Shown piece by piece: positions 37,683-44,635 of a stretch of DNA of 64,000 nt. The notes under the pieces were generated by a model that was not told the DNA's origin, made no database searches, and worked only from the letters and a program-made list of their open reading frames with translations. The number at the start of each line of letters is the position of its first letter. Position 1 is the stretch's first letter. This DNA comes from Aquimarina mycalae (lineage in GTDB: Bacteria > Bacteroidota > Bacteroidia > Flavobacteriales > Flavobacteriaceae). Made by a program: the position numbers and the translations under genes. The stretch covers positions 372,001 to 436,000 of the forward strand of contig NZ_JARYGY010000004.1 of assembly GCF_029906345.1 (NCBI RefSeq), in the 5' to 3' direction.

Positions 37683-37734
37683 ATACTATTGTAGGTATAC
37701 AATAGTATAGGATCGGGGAAATTAGCTATGTTTG
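37683..37734 (+). promoter_or_regulatory. 11-bp inverted repeat upstream of a -7 element
   Basis: ATACTATTGTA (37683-37693) and TACAATAGTAT (37698-37708) form a perfect palindrome around GGTA. A consensus -7 element, TATGTTTG, follows at 37727-37734. The palindrome would cover about -31 to -56, a common position for an operator or activator site. It supports the ATG at 37782, 47 bases after the element. Confidence 0.45.
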
Positions 37735-37781
37735 CAAAGGAAAAAACAAAAAAAGTATCACTTAAAAAAAAGGGAGAATTT

Positions 37782-39365
37782 ATGAAACACAGATTACAAT
37801 ACCCTATGCGATGGCTCATTTGCCTACTCATTGGCGGTGTATTAATGAGCAGTTGTTCTAAGGATGACGACTTAGAACTACCACCAGCGTCTACCTTAAA
37901 AGGATATTCGTATCACGATTTTCACAAACTACACAAAAGTAAAACGCTGCAAGATCAGGTACAAAAGATGCAATCTCGTAATGCTATTATGGCCAAGTCT
38001 GGTACGGAAGATCACACCTTTGTGATCGATACCAGTATCGTGCAGATTTTAGAAGCAGAACAATATGTTAGTTATACTTTTAAGGCTGATCGCAATCCAG
38101 TAGATGAAAACTATCTGGATAACTATGTACTAACGATCTATAATGATGACAGTTTTCATCAGATGTATGTAAGCTATCCAATATTGGTAGATGAAGAAAC
38201 GGTTACCTATGATATCGATAATGCCATTGCTACACAGATTACTGGCGAAGCATTGGTACAAAAGAATACCTGCGGAGCGAGTCAAATTCCTGTTACAAGT
38301 TGGTCAGAAGATTGTGTGGATTATGAATGTGGATCAGGACAACACTCAGGATCATCACAAACGGATAGTTGTTCATTAGATGAATTAGGCACACAATATG
38401 GTCCTACAACAATTTGTGTTGGTGGATGGGTTACCAATTGTTTAGATGCGGGAGATAGTAGCAGTGGTGGTGATGGGTCTGGTCAAACTGGTACAGGAGG
38501 AACAGGCGGATCAGGTACTCCAACTGACCCAACTGACCCAGATCTTACAGATGATAATATCGGCCAGATCGGTGTGATCCCGTTTATACCTCCTACGCAG
38601 GAAACCGACCCTAATGCAAAGAGTTTATTAGAACAATCTAATTTACCAAAGGTAAAAGCGTTGATTAATAGACTTAGAGACAAAGTAAAAGATTCTTTAA
38701 ATCAGTTTAAGGAGGATGGTGCATCATTCGAAATAACTGTTACTAATGTAAATGGACAAAGAACATTATCCGAAACAGAAGTACCACCAAAAAGTACAGA
38801 TAAAGAATCGGTTGAATTAGATATTAATAGAAAAACGGATATTGCCACGCACTATCATACTAGATTTTGGAAAGATAGAATTGTGGATAGTACAAGTCCA
38901 ACAGGTTTTAAAGAAACTACGGGCCGTACCGTAGCTATTTTTTCTGCGCAAGATATGGCATCTTTTATTTTACTACATAAGATAAGAGAACGAGAAAATA
39001 TCGGCAAGCCAGAAGCAGTAGAAAATGATAATATTAGTTATATTTTAGTAACTTCTCCTGCCAAGGATACAGATGGTAATCTTGACTCTGGAGTGTATGC
39101 ATTAAAAATTAGTGATCCAGAAAGAGTAAAAGAATTAAAAGATGCATTTGATACTGAAGATGAAATTATAGATTTACTTTTGGACCATAATGATATAGTT
39201 AATAGACCTTGTAAATCAGGAAATAATACTTGTCGATTAAATAATTTTATAGATTTTTTAAAAAATCATAAGATAGATGGGTATAATGGCAAGGGTTTTG
39301 GTATAGATGTTTATGTAATGGTTGAAGGAGAGTTTAATACCATCAAAGAATGGAAAAAATTATAA
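37782..39365 (+). CDS. Mosaic surface lipoprotein with effector-like layout
   Basis: The protein has 527 residues from MKHRLQYPMRW, with a lipobox at Cys 25 (LMSSC) and AGGGAG 6 bases before the ATG. Residues about 40-165 are a conserved-looking N-terminal domain (HTFVIDTSIVQILEAEQYVSY to MYVSYPILVDE). A Cys-rich segment follows (NTCGAS, WSEDCVDYEC, TICVGGWVTNC), then a Gly/Ser/Thr/Pro linker (near 225-260), then a separate C-terminal domain. I recall flavobacterial lipoproteins with this N-terminus, Cys-rich stretch and a C-terminal part that varies between relatives. Here the C-terminal domain contains THYHTR (His 357, His 359) and FSAQD (Ser 388, Asp 391). The order is like a JAMM metalloprotease motif, but the spacing is longer than usual, so that is only a suggestion. 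It heads the island and is followed 11 bases later by the paralogue array. Confidence 0.6.
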   Translation: MKHRLQYPMRWLICLLIGGVLMSSCSKDDDLELPPASTLKGYSYHDFHKLHKSKTLQDQVQKMQSRNAIMAKSGTEDHTFVIDTSIVQILEAEQYVSYTFKADRNPVDENYLDNYVLTIYNDDSFHQMYVSYPILVDEETVTYDIDNAIATQITGEALVQKNTCGASQIPVTSWSEDCVDYECGSGQHSGSSQTDSCSLDELGTQYGPTTICVGGWVTNCLDAGDSSSGGDGSGQTGTGGTGGSGTPTDPTDPDLTDDNIGQIGVIPFIPPTQETDPNAKSLLEQSNLPKVKALINRLRDKVKDSLNQFKEDGASFEITVTNVNGQRTLSETEVPPKSTDKESVELDINRKTDIATHYHTRFWKDRIVDSTSPTGFKETTGRTVAIFSAQDMASFILLHKIRERENIGKPEAVENDNISYILVTSPAKDTDGNLDSGVYALKISDPERVKELKDAFDTEDEIIDLLLDHNDIVNRPCKSGNNTCRLNNFIDFLKNHKIDGYNGKGFGIDVYVMVEGEFNTIKEWKKL

Positions 39366-39376
39366 AGAAATCGTAA

Positions 39377-39943
39377 ATGAAAACAATAATAAAAATTTTA
39401 GTATTCTTTGTTACTATCATAAGTTATAGTCAAGAAATCGTTCCCATTGAAAACAAAATAGATCATATAGATCTCAGCAGAGAGAATAAAGTATATTATA
39501 AAGATGTAAATGGAGTATTTAATAAGTTCATAGGTACCTGGAAGCATCAAGTGACTAATGAACTGTTTGAAATTACTTTTAGAAAAGTAGAAAAATATGT
39601 AGGCGGAAATTATGACAGTGATAGATTAGTAGGTCGCTTTAAATTTGTAAAGAATGGAGAGGTAATTTATGATACTACTGCTATGTTACAGTCTGCAGAT
39701 GCATATCCTGATCATAAAATATTTGGAGGAACTATTACTTCTGACAACCTTAATCGCTTAGAGTTAGAGTATAACGAACCTGGTATTATATTAAAGGGTA
39801 GTTTTTTACAACAATTATACCTGACTTATGATCCTTCTACACAACAATTAGATTGGTTTGTAAGAGCACCTTTAATAGGCCCAAATAATGATATATATCC
39901 ATATAAAATACCTTTTCATATGATTTTAACCAAGGTAAATTAG
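39377..39943 (+). CDS. Secreted lipocalin-like protein, array member 1 (DUF6705-like)
   Basis: The protein has 188 residues with a signal peptide (MKTIIKILVFFVTIISYSQ). YYKDVNGVFNKFIGTWKHQ carries a G-x-W motif at the first strand, as in lipocalin-like barrels, and ELFEITFRK follows. The central third differs from most of the other copies, and the end (LDWFVRAP to MILTKVN) is conserved. From memory the family is DUF6705, a flavobacterial family of unknown function. This is the most diverged signal peptide of the set and it lacks a spacer element in front. It lies directly behind the mosaic lipoprotein (11 bases), so the lipoprotein and the array probably form one operon. A binding or immunity role is inference only. 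Confidence 0.7.
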   Translation: MKTIIKILVFFVTIISYSQEIVPIENKIDHIDLSRENKVYYKDVNGVFNKFIGTWKHQVTNELFEITFRKVEKYVGGNYDSDRLVGRFKFVKNGEVIYDTTAMLQSADAYPDHKIFGGTITSDNLNRLELEYNEPGIILKGSFLQQLYLTYDPSTQQLDWFVRAPLIGPNNDIYPYKIPFHMILTKVN

Positions 39944-39965
39944 AGATTAAATAGGAATAATATAT

Positions 39966-39996
39966 AATAGCAGTTTGATACGATCAGGCTCCTATT
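39966..39996 (+). repeat. Spacer hairpin element 1
   Basis: This 31-base element between array genes 1 and 2 has left arm AATAGCAG and right arm CTCCTATT, so one stem pair is broken (G to C). Confidence 0.75.
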
Positions 39997-40006
39997 GTTA
40001 TAGAAG

Positions 40007-40594
40007 ATGAAAGCAATACTAAAGATATGCATACTGGTGTTTACTATACAATCGTATGCACAAATTATTATTCCTGCGGAAAAATTTGGCAGTACTGAAA
40101 ATGAAAATAAGACAAGTTCTAGTTACTACTATAAAGATGTAAACGGGGTTTTCAATAAATTTCTAGGTACCTGGAGGTATCAGACTAGTACCGAATTGTT
40201 TGAAATAACCTTTAGGAAAAAGGAAAGAGAGAAAACAGGAATGGGATATTATGAAGATTATATAGTGAGTCGTTATAAGTATATTAAAAATGGACAAACT
40301 ATTTATAATACGTATAACCAAGGAATAATAAGTGTTGCTCAAGAAAACGATGATGATTACTATGTTTTCGGTAGTGGCATTAAGAGTTCGGAGTTAAATT
40401 CAATTCAATTGTTATATGATGAACCAGATTTAGAGATAGATTTTGACGGTAGATTAGTACTAACTTATAATCCTGTAACTCAAAAATTAGAATGGAAAGT
40501 TACAAGTCTATCCAAGCCAGATCCTAATAATCCAAATAAACGGATTACACCCTTTAAAGTACCTACAAGAATGACCTTAACTAAAGTTAATTAG
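40007..40594 (+). CDS. Secreted lipocalin-like protein, array member 2 (DUF6705-like)
   Basis: The protein has 195 residues. The signal peptide (MKAILKICILVFTIQSYAQ) opens with the MKAILKI shared by members 2-6. It shares SSYYYKDVNGVFNKFLGTWR, ELFEITFRKKE and the ending RMTLTKVN. The middle (residues about 75-145) is distinctive, with an acidic run (QENDDDYYVFGSG) and LLYDEPDLEID. The C-terminal part, LTYNPVTQKLEWKV, is close to member 3. The variable middle flanked by conserved ends is the pattern expected if the copies recombine with each other while a central surface is under diversifying pressure. Confidence 0.7.
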   Translation: MKAILKICILVFTIQSYAQIIIPAEKFGSTENENKTSSSYYYKDVNGVFNKFLGTWRYQTSTELFEITFRKKEREKTGMGYYEDYIVSRYKYIKNGQTIYNTYNQGIISVAQENDDDYYVFGSGIKSSELNSIQLLYDEPDLEIDFDGRLVLTYNPVTQKLEWKVTSLSKPDPNNPNKRITPFKVPTRMTLTKVN

Positions 40595-40616
40595 AGATTA
40601 AATAAGAATAATATAT

Positions 40617-40646
40617 AATAGCAGTTTGATATGTCAGGCTGCTATT
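40617..40646 (+). repeat. Spacer hairpin element 2
   Basis: Perfect 8-bp arms AATAGCAG/CTGCTATT. The copy is one base shorter in the loop (30 bases). Confidence 0.8.
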
Positions 40647-40656
40647 GTTATAGAAG

Positions 40657-41223
40657 ATGAAAGCAATACTAAAGATATTATTGGTACTTTTTGCTATACA
40701 AAGTTATGGTCAAGAAATCATACCTATCGAAAACATGATAGGCCATCTTGACCTATCTAGAGAAGACAAACCCTATTATAAAGATGTAAATGGGGTATTA
40801 AATAAGTTTTTAGGTACCTGGAAGTATGAGACCTCTACCGAACTCTTCGAAATAACTTTTCGAAAAATTGAAAAGTATGGTCGAGTCGATTATTATAAAG
40901 ATAGATTAACGAGTCGTTATAGGTATATCAAAAATGGTGTGGTAATTTACGACACTACTTCTCCGATACAAGCTGCTGATTCCTATCCAGATCATAATGT
41001 ATTTGGAGGAATTATTAAAAATACAGACCTTAATAAAATAAAACTTCAATTTGATGAGCCCGAGATTAGCTTTGCAGGTTCAAACTATCTGGAGCTTACT
41101 TATAATCCAGTAACCCAAAAATTAAAATGGTATGTTAGTGCAGCTATGGAGCCTAACGAGAATGGTGTTTTAGTGTACCCATATAAGACACCATATTTAA
41201 TGACCTTAACCAAGGTAAATTAG
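40657..41223 (+). CDS. Secreted lipocalin-like protein, array member 3 (DUF6705-like)
   Basis: The protein has 188 residues. After the signal peptide (MKAILKILLVLFAIQSYGQ) the N-terminal mature part (IIPIENMIGHLDLSRED) is closest to member 1 (IENKIDHIDLSREN). So are the ADSYPDHNVFGG stretch in the middle and the length. The signal peptide and C-terminal strand (LTYNPVTQKLKWYV) are instead closer to member 2 or member 6. The protein is therefore a mosaic of the neighbours, as expected from gene conversion. The function is unknown. Confidence 0.7.
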   Translation: MKAILKILLVLFAIQSYGQEIIPIENMIGHLDLSREDKPYYKDVNGVLNKFLGTWKYETSTELFEITFRKIEKYGRVDYYKDRLTSRYRYIKNGVVIYDTTSPIQAADSYPDHNVFGGIIKNTDLNKIKLQFDEPEISFAGSNYLELTYNPVTQKLKWYVSAAMEPNENGVLVYPYKTPYLMTLTKVN

Positions 41224-41245
41224 AGATTAAATAGGAATATTATAT

Positions 41246-41276
41246 AATAGCAGTTTGATATGATCAGGCTCCTATT
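41246..41276 (+). repeat. Spacer hairpin element 3
   Basis: 31 bases. The right arm CTCCTATT carries the same G-to-C stem break as element 1. Confidence 0.75.
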
Positions 41277-41286
41277 GTTATAGAAG

Positions 41287-41865
41287 ATGAAAGCAATACT
41301 AAAGATATTAATAGTTGTTTTTGCAATACAAGGGTATTCGCAAACTATAATTCCAATAGAGGATTATGAAAATCCAGAAAATTATACTAAAACCACAAGT
41401 GATTATTACTATAAAGATGTAAACGGTGTACTTGATAAGTTTTTAGGAACCTGGAGATATCAAACTGATAATGAATTTTTTGAGATTACTTTTACAAAGA
41501 AAACGAATCATAAATCTGGGATGGGATACTATGGAGATTTACTAATCAGTCGCTATAAATATAAAAAAAATGGAGTCATTATTTATGATACCTATCCTAT
41601 ATTACAACCTGCTGGTAAATCTCCGCCTCGTTATGTTTCGGGTAGTTTTATAAGAAATACGGATTTAAATACAATTAAATTGTTATATAATGAACCTGAT
41701 GATGTTGGTGACTATGGGCAGCAATTAATTCTTAAATATATACCACTTACTCAAAAATTAAACTGGTATTTGGATGCTATATTATATGATGATCCAGATA
41801 ATCCTGGAGAACTCACATCAGGATATAAAATCCCATATTTAATGAATCTAACCAAGGTAAACTAG
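41287..41865 (+). CDS. Secreted lipocalin-like protein, array member 4 (DUF6705-like)
   Basis: The protein has 192 residues. The signal peptide (MKAILKILIVVFAIQGYSQ) is identical to that of member 5. TTSDYYYKDVNGVLDKFLGTW begins the barrel, and KKTNHKSGMGYYGDLLIS is shared with member 6 rather than member 5. The last 40 residues (from LTQKLNWYLDAILYDDPDN to YLMNLTKVN) are identical to member 6 and differ from member 5 at one position by eye. It lies in a strict 642-bp period with the next two genes, so members 4-6 are the youngest duplicates. Confidence 0.7.
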   Translation: MKAILKILIVVFAIQGYSQTIIPIEDYENPENYTKTTSDYYYKDVNGVLDKFLGTWRYQTDNEFFEITFTKKTNHKSGMGYYGDLLISRYKYKKNGVIIYDTYPILQPAGKSPPRYVSGSFIRNTDLNTIKLLYNEPDDVGDYGQQLILKYIPLTQKLNWYLDAILYDDPDNPGELTSGYKIPYLMNLTKVN

Positions 41866-41887
41866 AGATTAAACAGGAATAATATAT

Positions 41888-41918
41888 AATAGCAGATTGA
41901 TATGATCAGGCTGCTATT
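41888..41918 (+). repeat. Spacer hairpin element 4
   Basis: 31 bases with perfect AATAGCAG/CTGCTATT arms and one loop change (T to A after the left arm). Confidence 0.8.
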
Positions 41919-41928
41919 GTTATAGAAG

Positions 41929-42507
41929 ATGAAAGCAATACTAAAGATATTAATAGTTGTTTTTGCAATACAAGGGTATTCGCAAACTATAATTCCTTTA
42001 GAGAATTTTGAAAATATCGAAAATCGTATAAAAACCACAAGTGATTATTATTATAAAGATGTAAACGGTGTACTTGATAAGTTTTTAGGGACTTGGAGAT
42101 ACCAAACTGCTAATGAATTATTCGAGATTACCTTTACAAAGTCAGAGAGAATTAGTACTGGTATGGGTTATTATATCGATGAACTCAATAGCAAGTATAA
42201 ATATATAAAAAATGGCGAAGAAGTATTCAACACATATTCTCCAATACAACCTTCAGGGAGTGCGGTTTCTCAGTATATTTCTGGTAGAGCGATAAAAAAG
42301 AGTGATCTAAACGATATTAGTTTATCATATCATGAACCAGATGATGTTGGATTTCATGGACAACGATTGGAATTAAAATATATACCACTTACTCAAAAAT
42401 TAAACTGGTATGTGGATGCTATATTATATGATGATCCAGATAATCCTGGAGAACTCACATCAGGATATAAAATCCCATATTTAATGAACCTAACCAAGGT
42501 AAATTAG
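41929..42507 (+). CDS. Secreted lipocalin-like protein, array member 5 (DUF6705-like)
   Basis: The protein has 192 residues. The signal peptide equals member 4, while the mature N-terminus (ENFENIENRIKTTSDYYY) equals member 6. The central third is its own (KSERISTGMGYYIDELNS, SAVSQYISGRAIKKSDLND). The tail (LNWYVDAILYDDPDN to LTKVN) is shared with members 4 and 6. The exchange of blocks between adjacent genes shows recombination. The protein keeps the G-T-W lipocalin-like signature. The function is unknown. Confidence 0.7.
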   Translation: MKAILKILIVVFAIQGYSQTIIPLENFENIENRIKTTSDYYYKDVNGVLDKFLGTWRYQTANELFEITFTKSERISTGMGYYIDELNSKYKYIKNGEEVFNTYSPIQPSGSAVSQYISGRAIKKSDLNDISLSYHEPDDVGFHGQRLELKYIPLTQKLNWYVDAILYDDPDNPGELTSGYKIPYLMNLTKVN

Positions 42508-42529
42508 AGATTAGACAGAAATAATATAT

Positions 42530-42560
42530 AATAGCAGTTTGATATGATCAAGCTGCTATT
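42530..42560 (+). repeat. Spacer hairpin element 5
   Basis: 31 bases with intact AATAGCAG/CTGCTATT arms and AAG instead of AGG before the right arm. Confidence 0.8.
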
Positions 42561-42570
42561 GTTATAGAAG

Positions 42571-43149
42571 ATGAAAGCAATACTAAAGATATTATTGGTA
42601 CTTTTTGCGATACAAGGATATTCACAAACTATAATTCCTTTAGAGGATTTTGAAAACATCGAAAATCGTATAAAAACCACAAGTGATTATTACTATAAAG
42701 ATGTAAACGGTGTACTTGATAAGTTTTTAGGGACTTGGAGATACCAAACTGCTAATGAGTTATTTGAAATTACTTTTACAAAGAAAACGAATCATAGATC
42801 TGGAATGGGATATTATGAAGATTTTTTGATTAGTCGTTACAAATATGTAAAGAATGGAGTAGTTATTTATGATACCTACCCCATATTGCAACCTACAGGT
42901 AAAGATCCATCCCAGTTTATTGATGGAGGCATTATAAAAAAACCAGATCTTAACAAAATTATATTAACCTATGACGAACCTAGTGATATAGGAGATTATG
43001 GACAATTATTGTACCTAGAGTACACGCCTCTTACTCAAAAATTAAACTGGTATTTGGATGCGATATTATATGATGATCCAGATAATCCTGGAGAACTCAC
43101 ATCAGGATATAAAATCCCATATTTAATGAACCTAACCAAAGTCAATTAG
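42571..43149 (+). CDS. Secreted lipocalin-like protein, array member 6 (DUF6705-like)
   Basis: The protein has 192 residues and is the last copy. The signal peptide (MKAILKILLVLFAIQGYSQ) joins the first half of member 3's to the second half of member 5's. The mature N-terminus equals member 5, the middle start (KKTNHRSGMGYYEDFLIS) follows member 4, and the end is common to members 4-6. The spacer after it keeps the family hairpin and then breaks off at about 43204, which marks the end of the array. The function is unknown. Confidence 0.7.
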   Translation: MKAILKILLVLFAIQGYSQTIIPLEDFENIENRIKTTSDYYYKDVNGVLDKFLGTWRYQTANELFEITFTKKTNHRSGMGYYEDFLISRYKYVKNGVVIYDTYPILQPTGKDPSQFIDGGIIKKPDLNKIILTYDEPSDIGDYGQLLYLEYTPLTQKLNWYLDAILYDDPDNPGELTSGYKIPYLMNLTKVN

Positions 43150-43171
43150 AAATTAAATAGGAATAATATAT

Positions 43172-43202
43172 AATAGCAGTTTGATATGATCAGGCTGCTA
43201 TT
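43172..43202 (+). repeat. Spacer hairpin element 6, end of array
   Basis: 31 bases with perfect arms. The conserved spacer ends just after it, and no paralogue follows. Confidence 0.8.
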
Positions 43203-43219
43203 GAATTTTATTAGAAAAA

Positions 43220-43804
43220 ATGGAAAAATTTAAAGGGATATGGGCAATTATTAAAAGGCACTTGTATATTTGCATATTTATAATTTCATTTTTAAGCTGT
43301 TCAAATTTAAAAAACAGAACTTCTAATCCTAATATACCCTATACATACATAAATGGATTTGATCGGTATGAGGTCAAACCTATCTTAAGCATTATAGGAA
43401 AAGATTCAGCATTTACTAATGAACTAAGGTTTCAATCAGTATATTCGGCTTTTTACACAAAAAGAACGATGTATGATAAATTTGGGAAATGGGACAAAGA
43501 AGTAAGACTTAAAAATGAAATACATCCAATTTTAGTTTGGGAAAAACGTTCACTATTTGATTCTAATAATGAGTTGTATACCATAGCTGCAAATGGAAAA
43601 GAAAGTAGAGAAGAAATATATGCTTCCGTGATCATATTTGATTCTAAAAATCAAGATTGTTTAACAAAGAACTCCAAAATTAGAGATTCTTTAATCCAAT
43701 ATTTTTCTAATGGGATTAAGAAACTAAAGAATCAAAAAAAGTTTTATAAGGTATATTGGGAAATGGTTAATAATTATAAATTAAAAAATCAAAATAAGAA
43801 TTGA
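43220..43804 (+). CDS. Small lipoprotein of unknown function
   Basis: The protein has 194 residues. The N-terminus (MEKFKGIWAIIKRHLYICI) leads to a lipobox ending SFLSC, with Cys at residue 27. The mature part is basic and polar with no recognised motif. It contains YSAFYTKRTMYDKFGKWDKEV and a moderately conserved-looking core, PILVWEKRSLFDSNN, then a Lys- and Asn-rich helical end. It follows the array's last hairpin by 17 bases and reads in the same direction, so it may be in the operon. I do not recognise the family. Base composition is more A-rich than in the housekeeping genes nearby, as expected for island DNA. Confidence 0.6.
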   Translation: MEKFKGIWAIIKRHLYICIFIISFLSCSNLKNRTSNPNIPYTYINGFDRYEVKPILSIIGKDSAFTNELRFQSVYSAFYTKRTMYDKFGKWDKEVRLKNEIHPILVWEKRSLFDSNNELYTIAANGKESREEIYASVIIFDSKNQDCLTKNSKIRDSLIQYFSNGIKKLKNQKKFYKVYWEMVNNYKLKNQNKN

Positions 43805-43843
43805 TGTAAGCAAATGTTCAATACTTTATAAATTGTATTATTT

Positions 43844-44455
43844 ATGAATATGACGCTAAAATTTTTAATAGTTCTATTTGCCCTTCAAGGGTATTCTCAG
43901 AGAACATCAAAAGAAGAGATTTTGTTTGATGAAGAATGGAATCCTATCAGTCTAAAAGACTTTTATGACAAAATTAAAGATAAAAAACTCACCTATAAGT
44001 TAACTGAAAACGATACATCATATCTAGGTAAAATTTTCTTGCGAGAAGAACTAGGAAACATAAGCCCTCAAGAAAGAATAGCATTACTGACATACCTAGA
44101 AGAACTTACTTCATCTACAATTGATTCAATAAAAACAATAGTTATTAATTTTTATTTTAAACCAGCAAGAAAGCCAAACGGTTCGTGCATCGATTATTAT
44201 ACTTCAGACAATAGATACAAAAGGTATTTTAGAAAAAATGATAAAAACATCCAGTTTTTTATCACTGAAAAAGGATATGATTATAAAAAAGATTTTGTTT
44301 TTGAAGATAAAGATGCGCTTATCAGGAATCTATTATTTAAGTATAATTTTGATTGTGGCAATTATATAATAATTAAGCCAAATGGAAGGTTTTTAAGAAG
44401 GTTAGGAGAGTATCGTCAATTTGAAATTCGAAAAAAACTAGATATCAATTGGTAA
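43844..44455 (+). CDS. Secreted protein of unknown function sharing the array's signal peptide
   Basis: The protein has 203 residues. The signal peptide (MTLKFLIVLFALQGYSQ, from a second Met at residue 3) is nearly that of array members 4-6, also at the DNA level (about 43860-43900). The mature part is unrelated to the array. It holds PISLKDFYDKIKDKKLTY, a central strand TIVINFYFKPARKPNGSC and a second Cys region (NFDCGNYIIIKPNG) near the end. The two cysteines could pair. It looks like an unrelated domain behind a borrowed export signal. It is the last gene before the right-hand boundary repeat. The function is unknown. Confidence 0.6.
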   Translation: MNMTLKFLIVLFALQGYSQRTSKEEILFDEEWNPISLKDFYDKIKDKKLTYKLTENDTSYLGKIFLREELGNISPQERIALLTYLEELTSSTIDSIKTIVINFYFKPARKPNGSCIDYYTSDNRYKRYFRKNDKNIQFFITEKGYDYKKDFVFEDKDALIRNLLFKYNFDCGNYIIIKPNGRFLRRLGEYRQFEIRKKLDINW

Positions 44456-44475
44456 ACCGTAAGGTTCGATTAACT

Positions 44476-44505
44476 TACTCAAACTGCTTTTGTGTTTTTA
44501 TAATG
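44476..44505 (+). repeat. 30-bp direct repeat, right copy
   Basis: This is identical to 37223-37252. Here the left arm of the terminator stem is missing or decayed (GTTCGA against TCAAAC leaves one mismatch), so it is a half-terminator only. Confidence 0.9.
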
Positions 44506-44635
44506 TTCTTTAAGGTATTTTTGCCAAACAAGTCTTAAACTTTTCCAAAAACCGCCTATTTTGGGTAACAATGTAGTATTTAGGAACACTTATTGTAAAG
44601 AATGTATCATTTCACATTCACTAATAATTATTCTT

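Larger units (their letters stand above)
37087..37781. other. 695-bp intergenic region at the left edge of the island
   Basis: In order it holds a REP-like element (37100-37123), a strong terminator (37207-37246) that includes one copy of the island's boundary repeat, and a segment at about 37288-37400 that resembles a dispersed noncoding sequence I recall from flavobacterial genomes (with GGCGTTCCAAAGC and AGGCGAGCAAAG). AT-rich DNA and an inverted repeat with a promoter (37683-37734) follow. I see no gene. Confidence 0.55.
39377..43204 (+). repeat. Tandem array of six paralogous gene-plus-spacer units
   Basis: Gene starts are 630, 650, 630, 642 and 642 bp apart. The five complete spacers are 62-63 bp and nearly identical. 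They run from AGATTAAATAGGAATA after the stop, through the hairpin, to TATAGAAG just before the ATG. The first bases of members 2-6 (ATGAAAGCAATACTAAAGAT) are also the same. A sixth, truncated spacer follows the last gene. Confidence 0.92.

Noticed and set aside
37649..37831. Small minus-strand frame at the island promoter
   Set aside because: It overlaps the palindrome, the promoter and the start of the lipoprotein gene and shows no homology pattern.
39944..43204. Integron-like cassette array with attC-type hairpins
   Set aside because: The repeated hairpins are suggestive, but every unit carries the same gene family, there is no integrase, and the element lacks recognisable R and L boxes. 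Tandem duplication explains it better.
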